Part shown: one piece after another, positions 1 through 6,590 of the stretch
How the letters are laid out: each line of letters opens with the position of its first letter
Numbering within the stretch: position 1 is the first letter of the stretch
Assembly: GCA_900313875.1 (NCBI GenBank)
Contig: OMSY01000022.1
Location: 1 to 6,997, forward strand
Length of the DNA stretch: 6,997 bases
Direction: 5' to 3'
Source of the DNA: an uncultured Actinomycetes bacterium
GTDB taxonomy: Bacteria > Actinomycetota > Coriobacteriia > Coriobacteriales > RUG844
Program-made: the position numbers and the translations under genes
The notes under the pieces: model-generated
What the model was told of the DNA's origin: nothing
What the model saw: only the letters and a program-made list of their open reading frames with translations
Database searches by the model: none

Positions 1-1
1 G

Positions 2-622
2 ATACCGTCTCCCTCGGTGGCACCCGTGAGTCCGTCGCCCACTGCGACCCCGATGGCATCCGGCACCCCGAAGATCGAGATGCGGAAGTCGGTCGACAAG
101 TCCAGCGTACAGGCTGGAGACATCCTTACCTATACCATCACGGTAAAGAATAAAGGGGTCGGCGATGCAACCGGAGTCACCGTCAAGGATTTCGTCCCCG
201 ACTGCACGACCTATGTGTCGTGTGGCGGTGATGGCTCGGGTCGTTATGGTTCCACGACGGAGGGCAGGGAGTTCGCGACCTGGTTCATCGAGACCTTGCC
301 TGCCGGCGGTACGGCGAACCTCACCATGACGGTGAAGGTCAACGAATGCAATGATGCCCACGAGATCAGGAACAGGGCGCTTCTCGGCGTCGTGGGCAAG
401 CCCGACCGCCCGAGCGACGGTGACACCCCGAACAGCCCATCGAACGAGGTCAGCACCAAGGTCGTCTCATCCGGTTCCCGTTCGGCGGTTCCGGCGAAGT
501 CGACGCGTTCGGGCATGCCGCAGACCGGTGACACGACGGTCGGGACCTCGGTGATCTCCCTGCTCATGGCAGGCGTCACGCTGGCTGTCGCAGGCGGTAG
601 GCGACATCGGGGGAGCCGCTAG
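2..622 (+). CDS. Sortase-anchored surface protein, C-terminal part (DUF11-type domain), 5' end outside window
   Basis: The frame is open to the left edge and ends at TAG 620-622, so this is the last 206 residues of a longer exported protein. A GTG at 17 could be a start, but no Shine-Dalgarno or signal peptide precedes it, and the sequence opens inside a Pro/Ser/Thr-rich linker (residues 1-23). Residues about 28-125 resemble a DUF11 beta-sandwich repeat: a KSVDK strand, then AGDILTYTITVKNKG, GDATGVTVKDFVP and an N-rich last strand. A polar linker leads to a sorting signal: MPQTGD (about 172-177), a hydrophobic segment (about 180-197) and the basic tail RRHRGSR. Sortase would cleave between T and G and link the protein to the cell wall. 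Met replaces the usual Leu of LPXTG. Three cysteines (about 68, 74, 116) are unusual for this fold. The role is likely structural or adhesive; no ligand can be read. The gene is convergent with whiA. Confidence 0.82.
   Translation: MPSPSVAPVSPSPTATPMASGTPKIEMRKSVDKSSVQAGDILTYTITVKNKGVGDATGVTVKDFVPDCTTYVSCGGDGSGRYGSTTEGREFATWFIETLPAGGTANLTMTVKVNECNDAHEIRNRALLGVVGKPDRPSDGDTPNSPSNEVSTKVVSSGSRSAVPAKSTRSGMPQTGDTTVGTSVISLLMAGVTLAVAGGRRHRGSR
515..619 (+). other. Cell-wall sorting signal (MPQTG motif, membrane segment, basic tail)
   Basis: This part of the surface-protein gene encodes MPQTGD, then about 18 hydrophobic residues rich in V, L, A and G (from VISLLMAG to LAVAGG), and ends RRHRGSR. Order and spacing match sortase substrates. 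Met at motif position 1 is a conservative departure from LPXTG. Whether a housekeeping or a dedicated sortase processes it cannot be decided here, as no sortase gene lies in the window. Confidence 0.78.
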
Positions 623-663
623 GAGCCTGGTCGAAGGCATCCGCGAGTGCCCGTTCCGGTTCA

Positions 664-1602
664 TCATCTGTCCCGGTACGAGTCAGCGAGCGCCTCGAGG
701 CGGCGCACGCGATGGTAGACCGCCGACTTCGACAACGGGGGGTCCGCCAGTTCGCCCAGTTCGCGAAGCGAGACCTCGGGATGGGCGAGGCGCAGCTGGG
801 CGAAGGAGCGCAGGGCCGGCGGTAGCGAGTCGAGCCCCGCACGGTCGGCGATCAGCTTGATGTCGCGGATCTGCGAATAGGCGGCGTTGGAGGCTTTCCG
901 CGAGTTCGCCACCTCCGCGTTCACAGTCCGGTTCACATCGTTGCGCACCGACTTGACCACGCGTGCATTCTCCATGGTCAGCACGCTCCGGTGCGCGCCG
1001 GCGAGTGCGAGGAAGGTCACGATACGCTCGGCTCCCTTGAGGTAGGTCGTGTACACGTTGCGGCGCTTCATCGTGCGGGCCTTGATGCCATGCTGCTCCA
1101 TCAGGGCCGCGAGGTCATGTGCGAGGACCTCGCTTTCGGTCGTCATCTCGAAGTGGAAGTCGCCCCGCGGGTCGGAGACGAAACCGCTTCCGAGGAACGC
1201 GCCTCTCAGGTATGCTGCAGCACAGCATTCGCGTTCCGCGAACCGCTCGTCGATTCCCGCCACGATGCTCCTGCTGTCCGGGTCGATGATGCCCAGCTCC
1301 TCGAGGGCCTTCGCCAGACGAGGCTGACCGGGGACCGTGATGAGGTAGTTGTAGGTCTTGTGCAGGACGCTGCGCCGTGTGGTCACCTCGGTCTTGAGGT
1401 TGAACTCGGTGTGCAGCAGGCGGACGACGGTGCGCGCCACCGCCGGTGTCTCCGTTGCGATCTCGAGGCGGTAGCGACCGGAACCCGAGATGTTGAGCGT
1501 GCCTTCGATGTGAACGATGGCGGAGAGCATCGCACGGTTGCAGAGCGGGCAGGCAGGTTCGCTGCGGGAGAGTTCATCCTTTACCTCAGCGGTAAACGAC
1601 AT
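664..1602 (-). CDS. whiA: WhiA, DNA-binding regulator with LAGLIDADG-like fold and C-terminal HTH
   Basis: This encodes 312 residues, close to the family's usual length. WhiA proteins combine an inactive homing-endonuclease-like (LAGLIDADG) N-terminal region with a helix-turn-helix. They control sporulation septation in Streptomyces and affect division and chromosome segregation in Bacillus. Visible signatures are the start MSFTAEVKDEL, the LAGLIDADG-like segment YLRGAFLGSGFVSDP (131-145), the conserved NDVNRTVNAEVANSRK stretch (221-236), and a C-terminal HTH (about 276-306, with SLRELGELADPPLSKSAVYHR). The ATG at 1602 is chosen because it begins the conserved family N-terminus, shares one base with the yvcK stop (TGATG), and follows an AAGGTG Shine-Dalgarno inside the yvcK 3' end. 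The same frame stays open upstream through yvcK to 2625, but that extension has no family similarity. WhiA is the last gene of the rapZ-yvcK-whiA run and is probably translated by coupling to yvcK. Confidence 0.96.
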   Translation of the reverse strand: MSFTAEVKDELSRSEPACPLCNRAMLSAIVHIEGTLNISGSGRYRLEIATETPAVARTVVRLLHTEFNLKTEVTTRRSVLHKTYNYLITVPGQPRLAKALEELGIIDPDSRSIVAGIDERFAERECCAAAYLRGAFLGSGFVSDPRGDFHFEMTTESEVLAHDLAALMEQHGIKARTMKRRNVYTTYLKGAERIVTFLALAGAHRSVLTMENARVVKSVRNDVNRTVNAEVANSRKASNAAYSQIRDIKLIADRAGLDSLPPALRSFAQLRLAHPEVSLRELGELADPPLSKSAVYHRVRRLEALADSYRDR

Positions 1603-2612
1603 CAGGAAAGCACCTTCTCGAACGTCTCCGCCAGGATCTCCGGGGAGTGCCAGGTCGGTCGTAGCGGGTCGACGAAGCTGCGTGCGATGACGTGTGGCCC
1701 CTGGGCCTCGATGCGCTTCAGGAGCTCGTAGTCGACATGCACGCGTCTGACCGAGTGCGGTGTCGGTGGCTTCGTCATCGAGGGTGTCGCCTCGGCGCCG
1801 GTCACCGGGGCGAAGGCCTGGGTCACCTGTCCCGGGATGGGGACCGGGTAGTCGCAGTGGATGAACGCATAGTCGAGCAGGTTGCGCATGCCGTGGTCGA
1901 GCAGCGCCTCGACATGCTCCGCACAGTTCAGCGCCCAGGTCTCCCCCTGCATGTCGGCGAGTCCGCACACGAAGACGGTGGTGGCGTCCGACCGCGCGAT
2001 GGCCTCCGTGATGCCCGGTACCAGCAGGTTGGGGATGATGGAGGTGAACAGTGAACCCGGCCCGAGCACGATGAGGTCGGCATCGAGTATGGCCTTGAGC
2101 GCGGGGGCATATGGCTCCGCGTCCTGCGGTGTCAGGAAGACCCGGGCAAGCGCGCAATCGCTTTTCACGATGTTCGCCTGCCCGACGAGCGCCCTGCCGT
2201 CCCGCGTGCGCCCGGACAGCTCGACGCTGTTGAGGGTCGAGGGATAGACGTGCCCACGGGTGTCCAGCAGTTCCTCGCAGATGCGGATCGCCTCGGGGAA
2301 CGAATAGGTCGTGTCGGCCAGCGCCGTGAGGATGAGGTTCCCCAGGGCGTGGTTGTTGGCATAGTCGAAGCGGTACTGGAAGGATCGCACGAGGGGGGAG
2401 CTGGGATCGGATGCCATCGCGACGAGGCATTTCCGGATATCCCCCGGGGGGATGGCGCCGGCGCGTTCGCGCAGGATGCCGGAGCTCCCGCCATCGTCCG
2501 CCATGGCCACGACGGCGGATACCTGCCAGCCAAGGCCGAGAAGCACGCGGATGCTCACGGGCGCACCGGTGCCGCCGCCGATCACCACTGCTTTTCTTGG
2601 AGAATCGTTCAT
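1602..2612 (-). CDS. yvcK: YvcK (CofD-like, GlmR/CuvA family), carbon and cell-wall metabolism regulator
   Basis: This encodes 336 residues of the YvcK/CofD-like fold. In Bacillus, Listeria and mycobacteria these proteins are needed for growth on gluconeogenic carbon and for normal envelope synthesis. They bind UDP-sugars and act by regulation rather than as the F420-pathway transferase CofD. Visible motifs are the N-terminal nucleotide loop VVIGGGTGAP (9-18), ADDGGSSG (38-45), PPGDIRKCL (55-63), HALGNLIL (88-95), PSTL (124-127) and VLGPGSLFTSIIPNL (182-196). The segment that reads NxMTQPGET in Bacillus is CGLADMQGET here (216-225), so the usual Asn is Gly. A Pro/Thr-rich linker (about 268-286) precedes the C-terminal helix. 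The ATG at 2612 fits the family start but lacks a good Shine-Dalgarno; the nearest purine run, GGAACGGA, sits 12 or more bases upstream. Expression may depend partly on coupling or readthrough from rapZ, 60 bp upstream. Confidence 0.94.
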   Translation of the reverse strand: MNDSPRKAVVIGGGTGAPVSIRVLLGLGWQVSAVVAMADDGGSSGILRERAGAIPPGDIRKCLVAMASDPSSPLVRSFQYRFDYANNHALGNLILTALADTTYSFPEAIRICEELLDTRGHVYPSTLNSVELSGRTRDGRALVGQANIVKSDCALARVFLTPQDAEPYAPALKAILDADLIVLGPGSLFTSIIPNLLVPGITEAIARSDATTVFVCGLADMQGETWALNCAEHVEALLDHGMRNLLDYAFIHCDYPVPIPGQVTQAFAPVTGAEATPSMTKPPTPHSVRRVHVDYELLKRIEAQGPHVIARSFVDPLRPTWHSPEILAETFEKVLS

Positions 2613-2672
2613 GATGTGTTCGCATTCCGTTCCAATGATGCTGCCGGATGGGGAGAAGGCCCCGTCAGCGCA

Positions 2673-3593
2673 TCATGTCTCTGCAAGCGCGATGTCGCGA
2701 TGCGTGACATCGGCCTCGTAGCCTTCCGCGACGAGGTGGGCGGCGGTCAGCTCGGCGATCGCCACGCTGCGATGTTGTCCGCCCGTGCAGCCGATACCGA
2801 TGGAGAGGTGCTGTTTGCCCTCCTTGACGTATCCGGGGATGATGCAATCGAGCAGTGCCTTCCAAGCCGTCAGGAACTGCTGGGCATCGTCGCTTCCCAG
2901 GGCGTAGGTGGCGACACGCTCGTCGAGTCCGGTCAGATGGCGCAGCTCGTCCTCGTAGTACGGGTTCGGTAGGAACCTCACGTCGATCATGATGTCGACA
3001 TCGAGGGGCATGCCATGCTTGTACCCGAACGAGAACACGTTGATCCTGAGCCCCTGCAGCGATTTCGCCCCGCCCGCATACATCTCACGGAGCAGCTCGC
3101 GCAACTCCTGCGTGCGGATCTGGGTCGTGTCGACGACGCGGTTCGCGATCTCGCGGACGCCCGAGAGCATGCCGCGTTCCTTGCCGATGCCCGCGCTGAT
3201 GGTCATGCCCCGGTCACACATCGGGTGGCGGCGACGGTTGGTCTTGAAGCGTCGCAGCAGCTCGGCGTCGGATGCATCGAGGAACAGCAGCGTGTAGGTG
3301 ACGTTCATGTCGTCAAGATGGTGCAGCTCGTCGATGAGGGCGGGGAAGAGGTCCTTGGTCCGCAGGTCGCATACGATGGCGAGACGCTTCATCGTGCCCG
3401 ATTGCAGGCCTGCAAGCGAGACGAGGTTCATGATGAGCGAGGGCGGGAGATTGTCGATGCAGAAGTAGCCGAGATCCTCGAAGGTGTGCAGGGCCTCGGT
3501 GCGTCCCGCACCCGACATGCCGGTGATCACGATGAGGTCGGGTCCCTGGGGTGTGTCGGTGGGTCTGGTCGCGCCGTTCTGTGAATCGGTCAT
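2673..3593 (-). CDS. rapZ: RapZ/YvcJ family nucleotide-binding protein
   Basis: This encodes 306 residues, slightly above the usual 285-295 because of a polar N-terminal extension (about residues 1-18). RapZ of E. coli is an adaptor that targets the small RNA GlmZ for RNase E and senses glucosamine-6-phosphate. The Bacillus homologue YvcJ hydrolyses nucleotides. Domains seen: an N-terminal P-loop domain with Walker A GMSGAGRT (25-32), the LGYFCIDNLPPSL motif (41-53) and VCDLRTKDLF (74-83). The conserved C-terminal domain has FSFGYKHGMP (187-196), DVDIMIDVRFLPNPYY (198-213) and GCTGGQHRSV (268-277). The Walker A lysine is Arg, as I recall from other actinobacterial RapZ proteins. The ATG at 3593 follows GAGGTG at about 4 nt. 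It is the first gene of the run with yvcK and whiA. GlmY/GlmZ are enterobacterial, so the RNA-adaptor role should not be assumed; an amino-sugar sensing role is inference. Confidence 0.95.
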   Translation of the reverse strand: MTDSQNGATRPTDTPQGPDLIVITGMSGAGRTEALHTFEDLGYFCIDNLPPSLIMNLVSLAGLQSGTMKRLAIVCDLRTKDLFPALIDELHHLDDMNVTYTLLFLDASDAELLRRFKTNRRRHPMCDRGMTISAGIGKERGMLSGVREIANRVVDTTQIRTQELRELLREMYAGGAKSLQGLRINVFSFGYKHGMPLDVDIMIDVRFLPNPYYEDELRHLTGLDERVATYALGSDDAQQFLTAWKALLDCIIPGYVKEGKQHLSIGIGCTGGQHRSVAIAELTAAHLVAEGYEADVTHRDIALAET

Positions 3594-3656
3594 GAGGCAC
3601 CTCGCAAAAAGGTCGCTCCGTCATTGCATCATCCGTGGCTTGATGGTCATCCTCAT

Positions 3657-3662
3657 ATGATA
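3657..3662 (-). promoter_or_regulatory. rapZ: Candidate -10 box of the rapZ-yvcK-whiA promoter
   Basis: On the minus strand this reads TATCAT (5 of 6 to TATAAT), in an AT-rich patch (CTTATCATATGA) of otherwise GC-rich DNA, 63 bp before the rapZ start. No good -35 hexamer lies 16-18 bp upstream. The gap promoter has the same TATCAT word. This is weak evidence from position and base composition only. Confidence 0.33.
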
Positions 3663-3730
3663 AGCGACTCGGCTGCTGCGTGCATGCGGAACCTGAGGTT
3701 GCCGGGGTAGGGCGAGGTGGCCTTGCCGGG

Positions 3731-3758
3731 ATGCCGGGCCGGGGAGCCGGCCGGGCAT
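3731..3758 (-). repeat. GC-rich hairpin between icd and rapZ
   Basis: The 12-nt arms 3731-3742 and 3747-3758 pair at 11 of 12 positions around a GGAG loop; the only mismatch is 3736/3753. The hairpin directly abuts the larger inverted repeat at 3759-3832, so the two would stack in RNA. No T-run follows on either strand, so it is not a classical intrinsic terminator, though it could stop or protect the icd transcript. It may also be part of a dispersed palindromic repeat unit. Confidence 0.65.
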
Positions 3759-3832
3759 GGACGGGAACCTGCCCCTGTCCCATCGAGACGGCGGGACAGG
3801 GGTCAGAATGGAGCAGGGGCAGACTCCCGTCC
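3759..3832 (-). repeat. Long imperfect inverted repeat after icd (terminator, attenuator or REP/BIME-like element)
   Basis: Arms 3759-3783 and 3808-3832 match at 21 of 25 positions around a 24-nt loop. The first 19 nt (GGACGGGAACCTGCCCCTG against the complement of 3814-3832) match at 17 of 19. The two differing positions, 3767-3768 opposite 3823-3824, are A·C mismatches in plus-strand RNA but G·U pairs in minus-strand RNA, so the icd-sense transcript can form a continuous 19-bp helix. A competing perfect 10-bp hairpin is possible: CCCCTGTCCC (3772-3781) with GGGACAGGGG (3793-3802). The structure starts 10 nt past the icd stop and has no U-tract. The most likely roles are icd 3'-end formation or a dispersed REP-type palindrome. 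Confidence 0.7.
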
Positions 3833-3842
3833 CAGGTCCAGG

Positions 3843-5051
3843 CTACTCGCTGGCGGCGAGCTTCTCCGCGACTGCATCGATGAACCCGAGGGTGTCGAGG
3901 ACGACGGGGTCGGGGATCGTGGTGATGCGGGCGAGGTCACCGGTCATCCTGCCCTCCTCGATGGTGAACAGGGTCGCCCGCTCGAGCCGGTCCGCGAATG
4001 CCATGAGCTCGGGCAGGTCATCGAGTTCGCCGCGTTTGCGCAGGGCACCCGTCCAGGCGAAGATCGTCGCGACGGAGTTCGTGGAGGTCTGCTCGCCCTT
4101 GAGGTGCCGGTAGTAGTGGCGCTGGACGGTCCCGTGTGCGGCCTCGTATTCGAAATGTCCCTGGGGTGAGACGAGCACCGAGGTCATCATCGCAAGGGAG
4201 CCGAACGCCGAGGACACCATGTCGCTCATGACGTCGCCGTCGTAGTTCTTGCAGGCCCAGATGAACCCGCCTTCCGATTTCATCACGCGCGCGACCGCAT
4301 CGTCGATCAACGTGTAGAAGAAGCTGATCCCGGCCTCCTCGAAACGCTGTGCGTACTCCGCCGCGAAGACGTCGGCGAAGATGTCCTTGAACCGATGGTC
4401 GTAGGTCTTCGAGATCGTGTCCTTGCTCGCGAACCACAGGTCCTGTCCGGAATCCAGTGCGTAGTTGAAGCAGGTCCTCGCGAAGCTCTCGATCGAGCGG
4501 TCGAGGTTGTGCATCCCCTGCACGACGCCCGGGCCATCGAACTCGTGGACGAGTGCACGGGTCTCCTTGCCGTCGGCTGCGGTGTAGACGAGCTCCACGG
4601 TGCCCGGTCCGTCGATGCGCAGCTCGGCGTTGCGGTACACATCGCCGTAGGCATGGCGTGCCAACGTGATGGGGCGCTTCCAGCAGCGCACGCTGGGCTC
4701 GATCCCCTTGACGATGATCGGTGCGCGGAAGACGGTGCCGTCGAGCATCGCACGGATCGTTCCGTTGGGGCTCTTCCACATCTGCTTCAGACCGTATTCC
4801 TCGACACGGGCGGCATTCGGTGTGATGGTGGCACACTTCACCGCGACGCCCAGGCGCCTGGTGGCCTCGGCGGCGTCCACGGTCACCTGGTCATCGGTGT
4901 CGTTCCTGTGCTCGAGCCCGAGGTCGAAGTACTCGGTCTTGAGCTCGATGTAGGGCTCGAGCAGCCTTTCCTTGATCATCTGCCACATGATGCGGGTCAT
5001 CTCGTCCCCGTCCATCTCGACGAGGGGTGTCTTCATGGCGATCCTTGTCAT
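3843..5051 (-). CDS. icd: NADP-dependent isocitrate dehydrogenase, eukaryote-like dimeric type
   Basis: This encodes 402 residues, as usual for the IDH1/IDH2-like subfamily. The enzyme oxidatively decarboxylates isocitrate to 2-oxoglutarate with NADP+ and Mg2+ or Mn2+ in the cytosol. Substrate residues align with human IDH1 at the same numbers: T77, S94 and N96 ([10 protein letters not shown]), R100, R109, R132 (ARHAYGD) and Y139. Metal ligands fall at D250, D273 and D277 ([12 protein letters not shown]). The cofactor loop [13 protein letters not shown] (304-316) keeps the Arg-His pair of NADP-preferring enzymes. The ATG at 5051 is chosen for its GGAGG Shine-Dalgarno with a 6-nt spacer. The frame is open to 5276, but that 75-codon extension has no family similarity. 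A second ATG at 5036 ([12 protein letters not shown]) is possible and has a weaker AAGGA. Divergent from gap. Its likely job is making 2-oxoglutarate and NADPH for biosynthesis. Confidence 0.97.
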   Translation of the reverse strand: MTRIAMKTPLVEMDGDEMTRIMWQMIKERLLEPYIELKTEYFDLGLEHRNDTDDQVTVDAAEATRRLGVAVKCATITPNAARVEEYGLKQMWKSPNGTIRAMLDGTVFRAPIIVKGIEPSVRCWKRPITLARHAYGDVYRNAELRIDGPGTVELVYTAADGKETRALVHEFDGPGVVQGMHNLDRSIESFARTCFNYALDSGQDLWFASKDTISKTYDHRFKDIFADVFAAEYAQRFEEAGISFFYTLIDDAVARVMKSEGGFIWACKNYDGDVMSDMVSSAFGSLAMMTSVLVSPQGHFEYEAAHGTVQRHYYRHLKGEQTSTNSVATIFAWTGALRKRGELDDLPELMAFADRLERATLFTIEEGRMTGDLARITTIPDPVVLDTLGFIDAVAEKLAASE

Positions 5052-5057
5052 TGTGCG

Positions 5058-5062
5058 CCTCC
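5058..5062 (-). promoter_or_regulatory. icd: icd ribosome binding site
   Basis: The minus strand reads GGAGG followed by the 6-nt spacer CGCACA and ATG at 5051. This fixes the icd start against the 75-codon upstream extension of the same frame. Confidence 0.8.
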
Positions 5063-5097
5063 ATGCTCCGGGGACCGATAACGCCGTGGGGCCGGTG

Positions 5098-5162
5098 ACG
5101 GGCATGAGCCCTTGCGACCCGTGCGGTGAACGGGCGAACGCCTGTCGCCGCCGCAGGCCCGT
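5098..5162 (-). promoter_or_regulatory. Possible folded icd leader with competing stems
   Basis: Read in the icd direction, the leader carries four complementary words in order: ACGGGC (5162-5157), GCCCGT (5135-5130), ACGGGT (5122-5117) and GCCCGT (5103-5098). The second can pair with the first or the third, and the third can pair with the second or the fourth, so alternative folds exclude each other. The two GCCCGT copies sit in a wider direct repeat (GCCCGTTCACCG and GCCCGTCACCGG). Short GC-rich stems arise easily at this base composition, no known riboswitch class is recognised, and function is inference. Confidence 0.28.
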
Positions 5163-5199
5163 ATATCCGCTTGCCGGGCCTGCCTGCAACCTGTGGTCA

Positions 5200-5205
5200 A
5201 TTGTA
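5200..5205 (-). promoter_or_regulatory. icd: Candidate -10 box for icd
   Basis: The minus strand reads TACAAT (5 of 6 to consensus), in the most AT-rich part of the divergent region, and would give an icd leader of about 140 nt. No convincing -35 lies 16-18 bp upstream. Its upstream edge overlaps the 8-bp palindrome TAGCGCTA (5204-5211), a possible operator core. Confidence 0.3.
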
Positions 5206-5206
5206 G

Positions 5207-6328
<1,122 letters not shown>

Positions 6329-6350
6329 CTCCCAGCTGCTGACGCGAACC

Positions 6351-6391
6351 AGGCGGGCGGTGCGGTCTTCGGACCCGCCGCCCGCTTCCTT
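6351..6391 (+). terminator. gap terminator with TTCG tetraloop
   Basis: The outer stem GCGGGCGG (6353-6360) pairs with CCGCCCGC (6378-6385). The inner stem GGTC (6364-6367) pairs with GACC (6372-6375) across a TTCG loop closed by C-G, a very stable tetraloop. A small internal loop separates the stems. A G·T and an A-T pair can extend the base, followed by TTCCTTG, a short T-rich tail. It starts 22 nt after the gap stop. Confidence 0.8.
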
Positions 6392-6471
6392 GTGGGAAGC
6401 CGGCGGAGGGCTGCCGGCCTGCCCCAAGCGTCCGGTGCCAGCGCCGGTACCGGGTGCGCTTCCGGCGTCCC

Positions 6472-6504
6472 CTATGCTCGCGCGTCCGAGCAGTGGGAGC
6501 ATGG
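6472..6504 (+). promoter_or_regulatory. Candidate operator at the pgk promoter
   Basis: ATGCTC (6474-6479) and GAGCAT (6497-6502) form an inverted repeat, extendable to 8 nt with one G·T (6472-6479 and 6497-6504). The half-site centres are about 23-25 bp apart. The right arm runs into the pgk extended -10, and the -35 position lies between the arms. A third word, CGAGC (6487-6491), is complementary to GCTCG (6476-6480). No known regulator site is recognised. Confidence 0.3.
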
Positions 6505-6510
6505 TAAGAT
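6502..6510 (+). promoter_or_regulatory. pgk: Candidate pgk promoter (extended -10)
   Basis: TGGTAAGAT consists of the extended -10 TG, one base, and TAAGAT (4 of 6 to consensus). The -35 position (around 6482-6487) has no TTGACA-like hexamer, consistent with an extended -10 promoter. Transcription would start near 6517, leaving a leader of about 75 nt that can form a GGGCAC/GTGCCC stem (6534-6539 with 6569-6574) just ahead of the ribosome binding site. Confidence 0.5.
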
Positions 6511-6590
6511 AGCCGACAGGACAATCTAGCGGCGGGCACGGTCATGCGCGGTGTGAGGCAGGCGGCCGGTGCCCCGAAATCGGAGGTACG

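Noticed and set aside
623..663. Possible bidirectional terminator between the surface-protein gene and whiA
   Set aside because: Only 3-4 bp stems are visible (for example GCC/GGC around 626-637), with no T-runs.
991..1731. 246-codon plus-strand open frame antisense to whiA and the yvcK end
   Set aside because: Shadow of the real genes: no ribosome binding site, no recognisable domain, and it spans a gene boundary.
1603..2625. Upstream in-frame extension of whiA (653 codons in total) with an ATG at 2625 preceded by GGAACGGA
   Set aside because: The extension is the wrong frame of yvcK: Arg/Pro/His-rich, with no family similarity, while YvcK motifs are perfect in the other frame. It stays open because of high GC content.
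2650..2663. GGGG/CCCC hairpin between rapZ and yvcK
   Set aside because: Only 4 bp with no T-tract, and the tight same-strand spacing argues for continued transcription.
2250..2972. 240-codon plus-strand open frame antisense to yvcK and rapZ
   Set aside because: Spans the rapZ-yvcK boundary, has no motif, and both genes on the other strand are certain.
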